A stretch of DNA of 64,000 nucleotides from Virgibacillus siamensis (GTDB lineage Bacteria; Bacillota; Bacilli; Bacillales; Amphibacillaceae), in NCBI RefSeq assembly GCF_900162695.1, contig NZ_FUIH01000007.1:2666001-2730000 (forward strand), read 5' to 3'. Made by a program: the position numbers and the translations under genes. Below are positions 8,269 through 15,861 of this stretch, in pieces (position 1 is the first letter of the stretch; each line of letters begins with the position of its first letter). Below the pieces are notes generated by a model. That model did no database searches, had not been told where the DNA came from, and saw nothing but the letters and a program-made list of their open reading frames with translations.

Positions 8269-8389
8269 TCAGTTATCCTTTATCTCACCTCCCCTATCAT
8301 ACTTGTTAAATCCCACAACAATAGTATAATTAAATAACTGAATATTTACGCTTATAAAACTTCACATAACCAAGGGAGGTACGCAAATT

Positions 8390-10198
8390 ATGATTCAGGA
8401 TTTTATTCAAAACCAAGATACAATAATCAAAAATGCTGAGCACTATCAAATAGATAAGTGGATGATTCCGAATCCTAACTATGTCGAACTAGACAACCTA
8501 TCATTAATGCAAGCAGCTCAAGTAATACTAGCTTCGGATGCTGAATTTATACCTGTTGTGGGTAAAGAAAAAGAGCCGCTTGGTGTTATTACAGCAAAGT
8601 CTCTTTTGAAATCGTTTACACATAATGAACCAGTTAACCAAGCATTTATAACCGATCATTTACATGATAATTTTTCAATCGTTCATGTAACTGACCCCCT
8701 AATGAAAGTTAGTAAATTATCATATCCATATTATTTAGTTGTGGATAATCAAAATAAGTTGGTGGGCCTTTTAACTAGAAATGAAATTACAAATGGGTTA
8801 TCCCAATATATTAGTGAAATGAATCAATTGGAACATTCGGCGGAAATATTAAACGTAATCTTGGATAGTGCTTATGAAGGAATTACCGTTGTGGATACAA
8901 AAGGTACAATCGTTGAATTCAATGATGCTTATAGCCGTTACACAGGGATTGAAAAAAAGGATGCAATTGGTCACCATGTCCAGGAAGTAATTGATAACAC
9001 AAATCTTCACAATACGATAAGGACAGGAATGCCTGAACGCGGGGCAATACAATATATTCAAGGTCAAGCAATGATCGTACATCGCATTCCAATTTGGAAA
9101 CAAAACCAAGTTGTTGGTGCTATTGGTATGCTTGTTTTTGAAGGTGTGACAGAATTAAATAAGATATATGAACGGTTACAGAAGAAATCAAGCCAACCTT
9201 ACCGAACTGGAAATGCTATCACGCAAAAGTGGCGGGAAACCAATATGTTTACCTTAGATCAAATTATTGGCAATAGTAACCCTACCTCTGAATTAAAGCA
9301 TCTCGCAAGGAAGGTCGCCAAAACAAATGCTACTGTTCTGATTACGGGTGAGAGTGGTACCGGGAAGGAAATGTATGCACAAAGTATTCATCAGTTAAGT
9401 CCATATGCATCCGGAAACTTTATCAGTGTGAATTGTGGAGCCATACCAGAACAACTATTTGAATCGGAATTATTTGGTTATGAAGAAGGAGCATTTACCG
9501 GAGCAAAAAAAGGGGGCAAGCCGGGAAAACTGGAAATGGCCCAGTACGGAACATTGTTTTTAGATGAAATAGGTGAAATGCCACTTTTAATGCAAACGAA
9601 GTTACTGCGTGTGTTACAACAAAAGGAATTTGAACGTGTTGGTGGTACAAGAAAAAATAAATTAGATACCAGAATTATTGCTGCCACAAATCAAAACCTT
9701 AAAGAAATGGTGGACAAAGGTGATTTTCGTGAGGATCTTTACTATCGAATTAATGTAATTGAACTACCTATACCGCCGCTTCGTAAACGGAAAGAAGATA
9801 TTCCTCCTTTGGTATCCTACTACTTGAGTGCGGCATGCAACAAACATCAAATTCCGTTAAAAGAATTATCTTCTGAAGTAATAACCAAGTTTATTAATTA
9901 TGATTGGCGTGGTAACATCAGACAACTATTTAATGTAATTGAAAATCTTGTGGTTCTGGTTGAAAGCGATACTATCGAACCCCACCACTTACCAGATTAT
10001 ATGTTACATACTGATCAAACACTCACCATCGGGGAAGATTCATTCCATCAGATGAAGACAGAAAGGATGAATACTGAAAAAGAAATGATTGTAGCTGTAT
10101 TACGGAAGAATAACGGTAATAAATCAGAAACAGCGAAAACATTGGGGATTCACCGAACAACATTATACTATAAACTAAAGAAATATGACCTTATTTAG
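8390..10198 (+). CDS. Sigma-54-dependent activator with CBS, PAS, AAA and Fis domains
   Basis: A 602-residue enhancer-binding protein. Residues about 15-135 look like a CBS pair, about 145-250 a PAS domain (LDSAYEGITVVDTKGTIVEFN), about 290-520 the AAA core with Walker A GESGTGKE (near 319), the sigma-54 contact loop GAFTGA (near 366) and Walker B LFLDEIGEMP, and about 560-602 a Fis-type helix-turn-helix. It would bind upstream sites and use ATP hydrolysis to open sigma-54 promoters in response to a ligand sensed by CBS or PAS. Directly downstream lie paired dyads, a -24/-12 promoter and a catabolic operon, its almost certain target. AAGGGAGG precedes the ATG. Confidence 0.93.
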   Translation: MIQDFIQNQDTIIKNAEHYQIDKWMIPNPNYVELDNLSLMQAAQVILASDAEFIPVVGKEKEPLGVITAKSLLKSFTHNEPVNQAFITDHLHDNFSIVHVTDPLMKVSKLSYPYYLVVDNQNKLVGLLTRNEITNGLSQYISEMNQLEHSAEILNVILDSAYEGITVVDTKGTIVEFNDAYSRYTGIEKKDAIGHHVQEVIDNTNLHNTIRTGMPERGAIQYIQGQAMIVHRIPIWKQNQVVGAIGMLVFEGVTELNKIYERLQKKSSQPYRTGNAITQKWRETNMFTLDQIIGNSNPTSELKHLARKVAKTNATVLITGESGTGKEMYAQSIHQLSPYASGNFISVNCGAIPEQLFESELFGYEEGAFTGAKKGGKPGKLEMAQYGTLFLDEIGEMPLLMQTKLLRVLQQKEFERVGGTRKNKLDTRIIAATNQNLKEMVDKGDFREDLYYRINVIELPIPPLRKRKEDIPPLVSYYLSAACNKHQIPLKELSSEVITKFINYDWRGNIRQLFNVIENLVVLVESDTIEPHHLPDYMLHTDQTLTIGEDSFHQMKTERMNTEKEMIVAVLRKNNGNKSETAKTLGIHRTTLYYKLKKYDLI

Positions 10199-10207
10199 TC
10201 ATCGAAA

Positions 10208-10258
10208 TGTAGAAAAGTTACTACATGTGTTTGAAATAAATGTAGTAATTTTTCTACA
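10208..10258. promoter_or_regulatory. Paired dyads: upstream activator sites for the sigma-54 activator
   Basis: TGTAG-N8-CTACA occurs at 10208-10225 and again at 10241-10258, 33 bases apart (about three helical turns) and 40-90 bases before the -24 element. Each is a dyad on its own, as expected for dimer sites of a Fis-type activator. The two halves also pair with each other with one mismatch and a T-rich stretch follows, so the block could double as the terminator of the activator gene. Confidence 0.6.
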
Positions 10259-10297
10259 TTTATTTTTGAAAATAAAGTATTATCAAACCTTTCAAAT

Positions 10298-10313
10298 TGG
10301 CATAACTTTTGCA
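10298..10313 (+). promoter_or_regulatory. Sigma-54 (-24/-12) promoter
   Basis: TGGCAT (10298-10303) and TTGCA (10309-10313) match the sigma-54 consensus TGGCAC-N5-TTGCW with GG and GC exactly 12 bases apart. The ATG of the dehydrogenase follows at 10353. Together with the adjacent activator gene this is a confident call. Confidence 0.85.
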
Positions 10314-10352
10314 TATATAACACTGTACATCATTATAAGGGAGGTATGAAGA

Positions 10353-11549
10353 ATGGAAAACTACAAGACTTTTCACTCGCCGCAAACGATTAATTATGGT
10401 CGCAATGCCTTTGGTGAAGTTGGTAGAGAGGCTAAGGCCAGGGGAAAAAAAGCTATTATTGTAAGCGACAAAGTAATGAATGACCTCGAATATGTAAGTG
10501 AATGTCGGGATAATCTGCTAAAAGAAGGCGTTGATAGTGTTACGTATTTAGGTGTAGATTCTGAGCCTACGGATATCTATGTAGATGAAGCGTTAACGCT
10601 TTTTAACGAAGAAAACTGTGAAATTGTCATCTCACTAGGTGGCGGCAGTTGCATCGATACAGCAAAATCAATTGCTGTTCTTGCAACCAATGACGGATAT
10701 ATCGGGGATTATATGGGCATGAAAAAAATGGCTGAAGTAAAGCCTATCCCACATATTGCAATACCAACCACTGCAGGAACCGGTTCAGAGGTTACGGATG
10801 CGGTAGTAATCGCTAATACTACAACCGATGTAAAAATGATGATAAAACAACCATCATTTTTACCTGAAGTAGCTATTGTTGATCCCTTGCTCACTTTATC
10901 GTCACCAAAACAAGTAACGGCTGCAACAGGTATTGATGCGCTCAGTCATGCGGTTGAAGCGTATATTTCCAAACGTTCACACCCTATGACAGATGATATG
11001 GCACTTTCAGCAATGAAATTAATAGTTGAAAATATCACAATAGCCTACGAGGATGGGGATAATTTAGATGCAAGAGAAAATATGTCATTAGGAGCCATGC
11101 AGGCGGGACTCGCTTTTTCCAATGCTTCAGTCTGTTTAGTACACGGTCTATCCAGGCCAATAGGTGCACTTTTTCATGTGCCGCATGGTTTTTCGAACGC
11201 AATGTTACTACCAGCGGTTCTTGAATTTAGTAAAGATTATGCCATTAAAAGATTGGCAGACTTAGGAAGAATTTTTATTCCCGCTGCAGAAAATTATTCT
11301 GATGAACAGGCTGCCGATGTAGCTGTGGCTTCAGTAAAAAGTCTGTGTTTGAAACTGAACATACCCAATTTAAATGGATGGGGTATTGACAAAACAGAAT
11401 TTGAAAGCGTTGTCAGCAAAATGTCAAAAGATGCATTAGCCAGTGGAAGTCCAGCCAACAATCCAAGAGTACCTGAACAATATGAAATGGAGGAACTTTA
11501 TAGAGTCTGTTTTGATTACGATTTTTCAACGGAACGTACAATAAAATAA
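10353..11549 (+). CDS. Iron-containing (type III) alcohol dehydrogenase, probable hydroxyacid oxidation
   Basis: A 398-residue group III dehydrogenase. SLGGGSCIDTAK near residue 97 is the NAD-binding motif, PTTAGTGSEVTDA the family signature, and metal-binding histidines lie in DALSHAVEAY and LVHGLSRPIGALFHVPHG. Close family members oxidise 4-hydroxybutyrate, 1,3-propanediol or 3-hydroxypropionate-type substrates with NAD+. It is the first gene behind the sigma-54 promoter and is followed by a GntP permease and a methylmalonate-semialdehyde-type dehydrogenase, so a hydroxyacid going to a semialdehyde is the likely reaction. The exact substrate is an inference from these neighbours. Confidence 0.85.
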   Translation: MENYKTFHSPQTINYGRNAFGEVGREAKARGKKAIIVSDKVMNDLEYVSECRDNLLKEGVDSVTYLGVDSEPTDIYVDEALTLFNEENCEIVISLGGGSCIDTAKSIAVLATNDGYIGDYMGMKKMAEVKPIPHIAIPTTAGTGSEVTDAVVIANTTTDVKMMIKQPSFLPEVAIVDPLLTLSSPKQVTAATGIDALSHAVEAYISKRSHPMTDDMALSAMKLIVENITIAYEDGDNLDARENMSLGAMQAGLAFSNASVCLVHGLSRPIGALFHVPHGFSNAMLLPAVLEFSKDYAIKRLADLGRIFIPAAENYSDEQAADVAVASVKSLCLKLNIPNLNGWGIDKTEFESVVSKMSKDALASGSPANNPRVPEQYEMEELYRVCFDYDFSTERTIK

Positions 11550-11577
11550 TTTGGGCAAACAGACAGGGGGGGATTTT

Positions 11578-12918
11578 ATGAGTGTGATTGGTGTTGTGGG
11601 GTTAATCGTCTCACTGGTATTACTGATTTATCTAACAATGAAAGGGATAAATATAATAATCGCTGCGATCCTGTGTTCCATTTTGGTAGCGATTACAGGC
11701 GGGTTGAATCTTCAAACTGCCTTGATGGAAAATTATATGGATGGCTTTACAAGGTATTTTGCTTCATGGTTTTTAGTATTTTTACTTGGGGCTATATTTG
11801 GGAAAGTAATGCAGGAAACCAAGTCCGCGGAAAGCATTGCACAATGGATTAAAAAAACGTTAGGGACAAAACGTGCAGTGTTTGCTGTTGTAGCGGCAGC
11901 AGCAATTATGACCTATGGCGGAGTTAGTTTATTTGTTGTAGGCTTTGCCATCTATCCTATAGCAGTTTCATTGTTTCGTGCAGCTAATTTACCACACCGG
12001 TTTATTCCGGGGGCATTGGTGTTTGGTTCCATTTCTTTTACAATGACCGCACCTGGTTCACCGGAAATTCAGAATATCATTCCGACTAAATTCTTTGGTA
12101 CAACACCAACTGGCGGTGGGTTTATCGGTGTTTTATGTGCACTGCTAATTATGATTGTCGGTGCCATATGGATTGGACATATGGTAAAAAAAGCAGTTAA
12201 CGATGGAGAGGAGTTCCATCTTCCATATAAGAATGATAGAAATGAGTTAGCAGCATCCCTGGCAGAGGAAGAATATGATGCTAGAGACACTAAAAAACGA
12301 TTACCGAACATTGTTGTCTCCGTAATACCATTAATCGTGGTAATTGCCGTATTAAATGTCTTGTCACAATTGATGGACCCGACAGCTGCACTATTAATAG
12401 CCCTGACAAGCGGTATCGCCCTGGCATGTGTAACAATGAATACGTTTCTCAAAGCATTTTGGGACTCCCTTGCCAAAGGCGCTCAGGATGCATTAGTTGC
12501 GCTTGCAAACACCTGTGCAGTCGTAGGCTTTGGCAGTGTAGTTGCACAGGTTTCAGCATTCGATGCTTTGGTGAATGGGCTTGTAAATTTGCCTGGTCCC
12601 CCATTATTGGGATTGGCAATTGGAGTGACACTTATTTGTGGCATTACTGGATCAGCCTCAGGTGGATTAGGTATCGCACTACCGGTTTTGGCACCCATTT
12701 ATATGGGACAAGGATTGGATCCGGGTGCAATGCATCGAATCTCAGCATTAGCTTCAGGTGGTATTGATTCATTACCACATAATGGATATGTTGTGACAAC
12801 AATTCGGGTTATATGTGGTGAAACTCATGAAAGATCCTATAAACCTGTTTTTCTTTTAAGCGTTGTTTTGCCAACTTCTGTAATGTTCTTAGCTGTTATT
12901 CTATATTCAATTTTTTAG
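11578..12918 (+). CDS. GntP-family permease
   Basis: The start is put at ATG 11578, preceded by AGGGGGGGAT, nine codons inside the longest frame; this gives 446 residues. It is a polytopic membrane protein of the GntP/CitMHS type with 12 or so hydrophobic segments, and the conserved FGSISFTMTAPGSPEIQN and ASGGLGIALPVLAP stretches. GntP carriers import gluconate and other hydroxy- or keto-acids with protons. Its place between the two dehydrogenases suggests it brings in the hydroxyacid they degrade. Confidence 0.85.
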   Translation: MSVIGVVGLIVSLVLLIYLTMKGINIIIAAILCSILVAITGGLNLQTALMENYMDGFTRYFASWFLVFLLGAIFGKVMQETKSAESIAQWIKKTLGTKRAVFAVVAAAAIMTYGGVSLFVVGFAIYPIAVSLFRAANLPHRFIPGALVFGSISFTMTAPGSPEIQNIIPTKFFGTTPTGGGFIGVLCALLIMIVGAIWIGHMVKKAVNDGEEFHLPYKNDRNELAASLAEEEYDARDTKKRLPNIVVSVIPLIVVIAVLNVLSQLMDPTAALLIALTSGIALACVTMNTFLKAFWDSLAKGAQDALVALANTCAVVGFGSVVAQVSAFDALVNGLVNLPGPPLLGLAIGVTLICGITGSASGGLGIALPVLAPIYMGQGLDPGAMHRISALASGGIDSLPHNGYVVTTIRVICGETHERSYKPVFLLSVVLPTSVMFLAVILYSIF

Positions 12919-12966
12919 TAATGAACAGCATGAACTAATATAATAACAACTATTGGAGGTATTATA

Positions 12967-14427
12967 ATGGAACAATTAAAGGTTAAAACTATTAAAAACT
13001 ATGTGAATGGCGAATGGGTTGCATCAAATTCAGATAAAACGGAAAAAGTATTTAATCCGGCAACCGGTGAAGTGATTGCCCATGTACCAATTTCCACCAA
13101 GGAAGATTTGGATCAGGCCGTTAAGACTGCTGCGGAATCATTTGAGACTTGGAAAGAGGTCCCTGTACCAAAACGCGCCCGTATTTTATTCAAATATCAG
13201 CAATTACTTGTTGAACATTGGGAGGAACTTGCGGAACTGGTCTCCATTGAAAATGGAAAAAGTTATAAAGAAGCCTATGGTGAAGTATTACGCGGAATTG
13301 AATGTGTAGAATTTGCATCCGGTGCGCCATCACTGATGATGGGCGAACAACTGCCATCGATTGCCACGGGATTGGAGTCAGGTGTCTATCGATATCCTAT
13401 TGGCGTCATTGGCGGTATTACACCGTTTAATTTTCCAATGATGGTTCCTTGCTGGATGTTCCCAATGGCGATTGTAACGGGGAATACATTTGTATTAAAG
13501 CCATCCGAGCGCACACCAATTCTCGCCAATCGACTGGCTGAGTTACTGGAAGAGGCAGGACTGCCTGCCGGTGTATTTAACATCGTTCACGGCGCACACG
13601 ATGTAGTAAATGGTTTATTGGATCACAACCAGATTGATGCAATTTCATTCGTTGGATCACAACCGGTTGCTGAGTACGTATATAAGAGAGGTACAGAAAA
13701 TCTTAAACGTGTTCAGGCGCTTTCCGGAGCAAAAAACCACTCCATTGTATTAAGTGATGCCAATTTGGATAATGCAACAACACAGGTGATCAGTGCGGCA
13801 TTCGGCTCAGCGGGTGAACGTTGCATGGCTTGTTCGGTTGTAGCTGTGCATCAATCCATTGCAGACGAATTCGTTGAACAATTAATCCAAAAAGCAAATG
13901 AAATTAAAATCGGCAATGGCTTGGATGAAGGGGTATTTCTCGGACCGGTTATTCGGGAACAGCATAAAGAACGTACATTACAGTATATTGAAACCGGTGA
14001 AGAAGAAGGTGCGAAACTGGTTCGCGATGGACGGGAAGATAAAGAGCTCCAAGAGAAAGGCTACTTTGTCGGACCAACTATCTTTGATGATGTGACTAGC
14101 GAAATGAAGATTTGGGAAGACGAAATGTTTGCACCGATCCTATCCATCAGCCGGGTCAAAAATCTTGACGATGCGATTGAGCTAACAAATAAATCAAGAT
14201 TCGCAAATGGCTCCTGTATCTTTACGAATGATGGCGGAAGCGTTCGGACTTTCCGGGAAAAAATTGATGCGGGCATGCTCGGGGTAAATATCGGTGTTCC
14301 CGCTCCAATGGCCTTTTTCCCATTTTCCGGATGGAAAGATTCTTTTTACGGTGACCTTCATGTTAATGGGAAAGATGGAATAGACTTCTATACACGTAAA
14401 AAGACGATTACTACTCGTTGGGTTTAA
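12967..14427 (+). CDS. mmsA: CoA-acylating methylmalonate-semialdehyde dehydrogenase
   Basis: A 486-residue aldehyde dehydrogenase of the MmsA/IolA type. The nucleophile is C286 in GERCMACSV, the family-specific context, and the C-terminal [15 protein letters not shown] is also typical. These enzymes convert malonate semialdehyde or methylmalonate semialdehyde to acetyl-CoA or propionyl-CoA with NAD+ and CoA. Following an alcohol dehydrogenase and a permease in a sigma-54 operon, it would complete a route hydroxyacid - semialdehyde - acyl-CoA, for example from 3-hydroxypropionate or 3-hydroxyisobutyrate. TTGGAGG precedes the ATG. Confidence 0.9.
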   Translation: MEQLKVKTIKNYVNGEWVASNSDKTEKVFNPATGEVIAHVPISTKEDLDQAVKTAAESFETWKEVPVPKRARILFKYQQLLVEHWEELAELVSIENGKSYKEAYGEVLRGIECVEFASGAPSLMMGEQLPSIATGLESGVYRYPIGVIGGITPFNFPMMVPCWMFPMAIVTGNTFVLKPSERTPILANRLAELLEEAGLPAGVFNIVHGAHDVVNGLLDHNQIDAISFVGSQPVAEYVYKRGTENLKRVQALSGAKNHSIVLSDANLDNATTQVISAAFGSAGERCMACSVVAVHQSIADEFVEQLIQKANEIKIGNGLDEGVFLGPVIREQHKERTLQYIETGEEEGAKLVRDGREDKELQEKGYFVGPTIFDDVTSEMKIWEDEMFAPILSISRVKNLDDAIELTNKSRFANGSCIFTNDGGSVRTFREKIDAGMLGVNIGVPAPMAFFPFSGWKDSFYGDLHVNGKDGIDFYTRKKTITTRWV

Positions 14428-14433
14428 GTAAGG

Positions 14434-14640
14434 TTTGATGGGGGAATCTTTTGTTCCCCCATTCATTACTTCTTTCATCGCGCCACCCCTAGTAAACTCC
14501 ACCAACAACCTCTCAAACTCCTCCTGTTCATCCAAATCAAGAACTTCTTCAACAACCGCCACTCCACCATTCTGCTTAGCAGATTTATTAACCTCTCCCC
14601 CTGCCTGCGCAATGTTTTCTTCACGTATACAACTGCCCAT
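14434..14640 (-). CDS. Doubtful small frame downstream of the sigma factor
   Basis: An ATG 20 bases after the sigma stop begins MGSCIREENIAQAGGEV and stays open through an acidic, protein-like stretch (LDLDEQEEFERLLVEF) but then runs on as antisense into mmsA until 14194. Its first 20 codons resemble the frame at the same place behind the second sigma copy. It may be a companion gene that lost its natural end. I cannot assign a function. Confidence 0.25.
14438..14462. terminator. Hairpin after the hydroxyacid operon
   Basis: ATGGGGGAA (14438-14446) pairs with TTCCCCCAT (14454-14462), a perfect 9-bp stem 11 bases after the mmsA stop. The following bases are only moderately T-rich. It may serve both the operon and the oppositely oriented sigma gene. 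Confidence 0.55.
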
Positions 14641-15471
14641 TTTACAGATTATCGTCCCATTACAGCTTTTCCCGGAACTTGGGATCACGCAGCTTCATTC
14701 GCACCTGCTTACCCCATCCCTTCACAGCTTCAACGGTCGTATTCTCCGTAATGGCAATTTCTTTATAGGACATGCCTTCGATGATATGGTAATAAATCCA
14801 TTTCCATTGTCTTTCTGTCAGTTCAGATTTTAACGTTTTCCAAAGTGTAAAATCAGTTAGTGAAAAGGATTGCCCGGGTAAGATTCGCCGGTTAAGCTTA
14901 TCCCGAAGGCTGTGACGATTGCCGTCCGTGACTTGTGTTAAATGTTCCTGAATGGCTTTCGCCTGCGTGTTTTGATGGGAGGCTTCCTTGCGTATACGAT
15001 CAATCAGGCGGTTACGGATGGTGTAATTGAAGTATGTAGCCATAGCGCCTTTGTCCGGCTGATATGTCTCGTAGGCGTTCCACATTGCGATTAAGCCCTC
15101 CTGAAAAAACTCATCGTGTGGGTCATTGATGTTCAGCTTGTGGATGTGATAGTGGATCCTTCGCTTGTTTTGCTCAAAAATTTCCTCAAAAGCTATTCGG
15201 TTGTCCATTGGCGTTCTTCCTTTGCTTTATAGTGATAAAAACTCCTTCTCATAACTATTATCGTTGCAACCTTGGATTTGGTGGCATGTAAAAACTATTA
15301 TTTTTCGCCTTCTACTTATTCAATATAAACTACTTGTCGTGTGAAATCCGCCCGTAAGAGGGGTATGCACTCGGGCGGGCTTGCTAAAATGGCGGTGGCT
15401 GCCACTTGTTTTCATCTAGTGGTAAACAATATTTTACGCCGAACGTTGTGAAGCGGTATTTTTCCTGTAAT
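14615..15471. repeat. Segmental duplication, intact copy
   Basis: The stretch covering the sigma gene, its 3' flank and about 260 bases of its upstream region recurs with high identity at 24772-25027 joined to 28300-28898. Both ends of the similarity are sharp. The upstream part includes a GC-rich hairpin (CCGCCCG near 15349 with CGGGCGG near 15373) that is damaged in the other copy. Confidence 0.85.
14660..15208 (-). CDS. Sigma-70-family (ECF-like) RNA polymerase sigma factor
   Basis: A 182-residue sigma factor with region 2 at about residues 8-75 (DEFFQEGLIAMWNAYETYQPDKGAMATYF and RLIDRIRKE) and region 4 at about 120-172 (LTERQWKWIYYHIIEGMSYKEIAITENTTVEAVKGWGKQVR). It should direct polymerase to a small regulon. 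No anti-sigma gene with membrane helices is adjacent. Its start is ATG 15208 after an AAGGAAG site. A near-identical second copy occurs at 24799-28637, split by a transposon, and a third decayed N-terminal copy at 28863-29114. The promoter region is duplicated as well, which points to recent segmental duplication. Confidence 0.85.
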   Translation of the reverse strand: MDNRIAFEEIFEQNKRRIHYHIHKLNINDPHDEFFQEGLIAMWNAYETYQPDKGAMATYFNYTIRNRLIDRIRKEASHQNTQAKAIQEHLTQVTDGNRHSLRDKLNRRILPGQSFSLTDFTLWKTLKSELTERQWKWIYYHIIEGMSYKEIAITENTTVEAVKGWGKQVRMKLRDPKFREKL

Positions 15472-15516
15472 TTATTGCGGGGATAAAGCACGGGAAGCAT
15501 AAGGACTGTTCCAAAT

Positions 15517-15630
15517 ACTGATAAAGTGCGGTATCTGACTGATAAAACCCGGAAAGTGACTGATAAAATTCCAAAGCGACCGATATACTTCGACATCTGA
15601 CTGATAAAAAATGAGAAGTGACTGATAAGC
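15517..15630. repeat. Array 2: six 21-bp degenerate units
   Basis: ACTGATAAA (one copy ACCGATATA) begins at 15517, 15538, 15559, 15579, 15600 and 15621, a 21-base period with one 20-base step. The remaining 12 bases of each unit vary. It lies downstream of the NamZ gene and adjoins a GGGGACGG palindrome at 15627-15650. Unit sequence is unrelated to the other arrays; only the period is shared. Confidence 0.85.
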
Positions 15631-15650
15631 ATGGGGACGGTTCCGCTTCT
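15627..15650. repeat. GGGGACGG-core palindrome
   Basis: AAGC-ATGGGGACGGTTCC-GCTT, short arms around the same core as at 478-506. One of about six copies in this window. These resemble REP-type dispersed palindromes; no associated transposase gene is in the window. Confidence 0.6.
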
Positions 15651-15671
15651 TGCACAATTCAAAAAATAAAC

Positions 15672-15717
15672 AGAGTGCCAGAAAGCAAGGGGAATCGCCT
15701 TGCTTTACTCGCACTCT
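15672..15717 (-). terminator. Two-part stem terminator after the NamZ operon
   Basis: AGAGTGC (15672-15678) pairs with GCACTCT (15711-15717) and AAAGCAAGG (15682-15690) with CCTTGCTTT (15698-15706). On the minus strand a T-rich run (TTTATTTTTT) follows. It lies about 145 bases past the NamZ stop and probably ends the PTS operon. Confidence 0.65.
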
Positions 15718-15832
15718 AGGCATCAAGCCCGCCTCTTTACCAACATAAATGAAGCCCTGTTGATAGATAGTGATTGGCTGCTGCAGTGGACGAATAGTTA
15801 ACATCAATGTCCATTCATCATCCTATTAATGG

Positions 15833-15861
15833 AGAAGCACAAGAACCGTCCCGGCACTTCC
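15833..15861. repeat. GGGACGG-core palindrome (inverted copy)
   Basis: GAAGCACAAGAACCGTCCC then GGCACTTCC; the core is the reverse complement of that at 478-506 and 15627-15650. It abuts the stop codon of the NamZ gene. Confidence 0.5.

Larger units (their letters stand above)
15209..15861. other. Non-coding stretch with repeats
   Basis: No convincing gene. It holds the duplicated upstream region of the sigma gene (to about 15471), the 21-bp array at 15517-15630, two GGGACGG-core palindromes and a strong terminator. Several minus-strand frames of 60-110 codons cross the array; they are open because the 21-bp period preserves frame and have no ribosome site. Confidence 0.7.

Noticed and set aside
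7863..8389. SAM or T-box riboswitch in front of the cystine operon
   Set aside because: No SAM-I core or T-box AGGGTGG block could be found on either strand; the conserved feature is the promoter-operator instead.
12069..12698. Several open frames opposite the GntP and other membrane protein genes
   Set aside because: Shadows of biased codon use in hydrophobic genes; no ribosome sites.
14194..14688. Minus-strand frame of 164 codons
   Set aside because: Half of it is antisense to mmsA, and its start lies inside the sigma gene; only the part 14434-14640 is kept as doubtful.
15384..15807. Overlapping minus-strand frames of 73-111 codons
   Set aside because: They run through array 2, a palindrome and a terminator hairpin.
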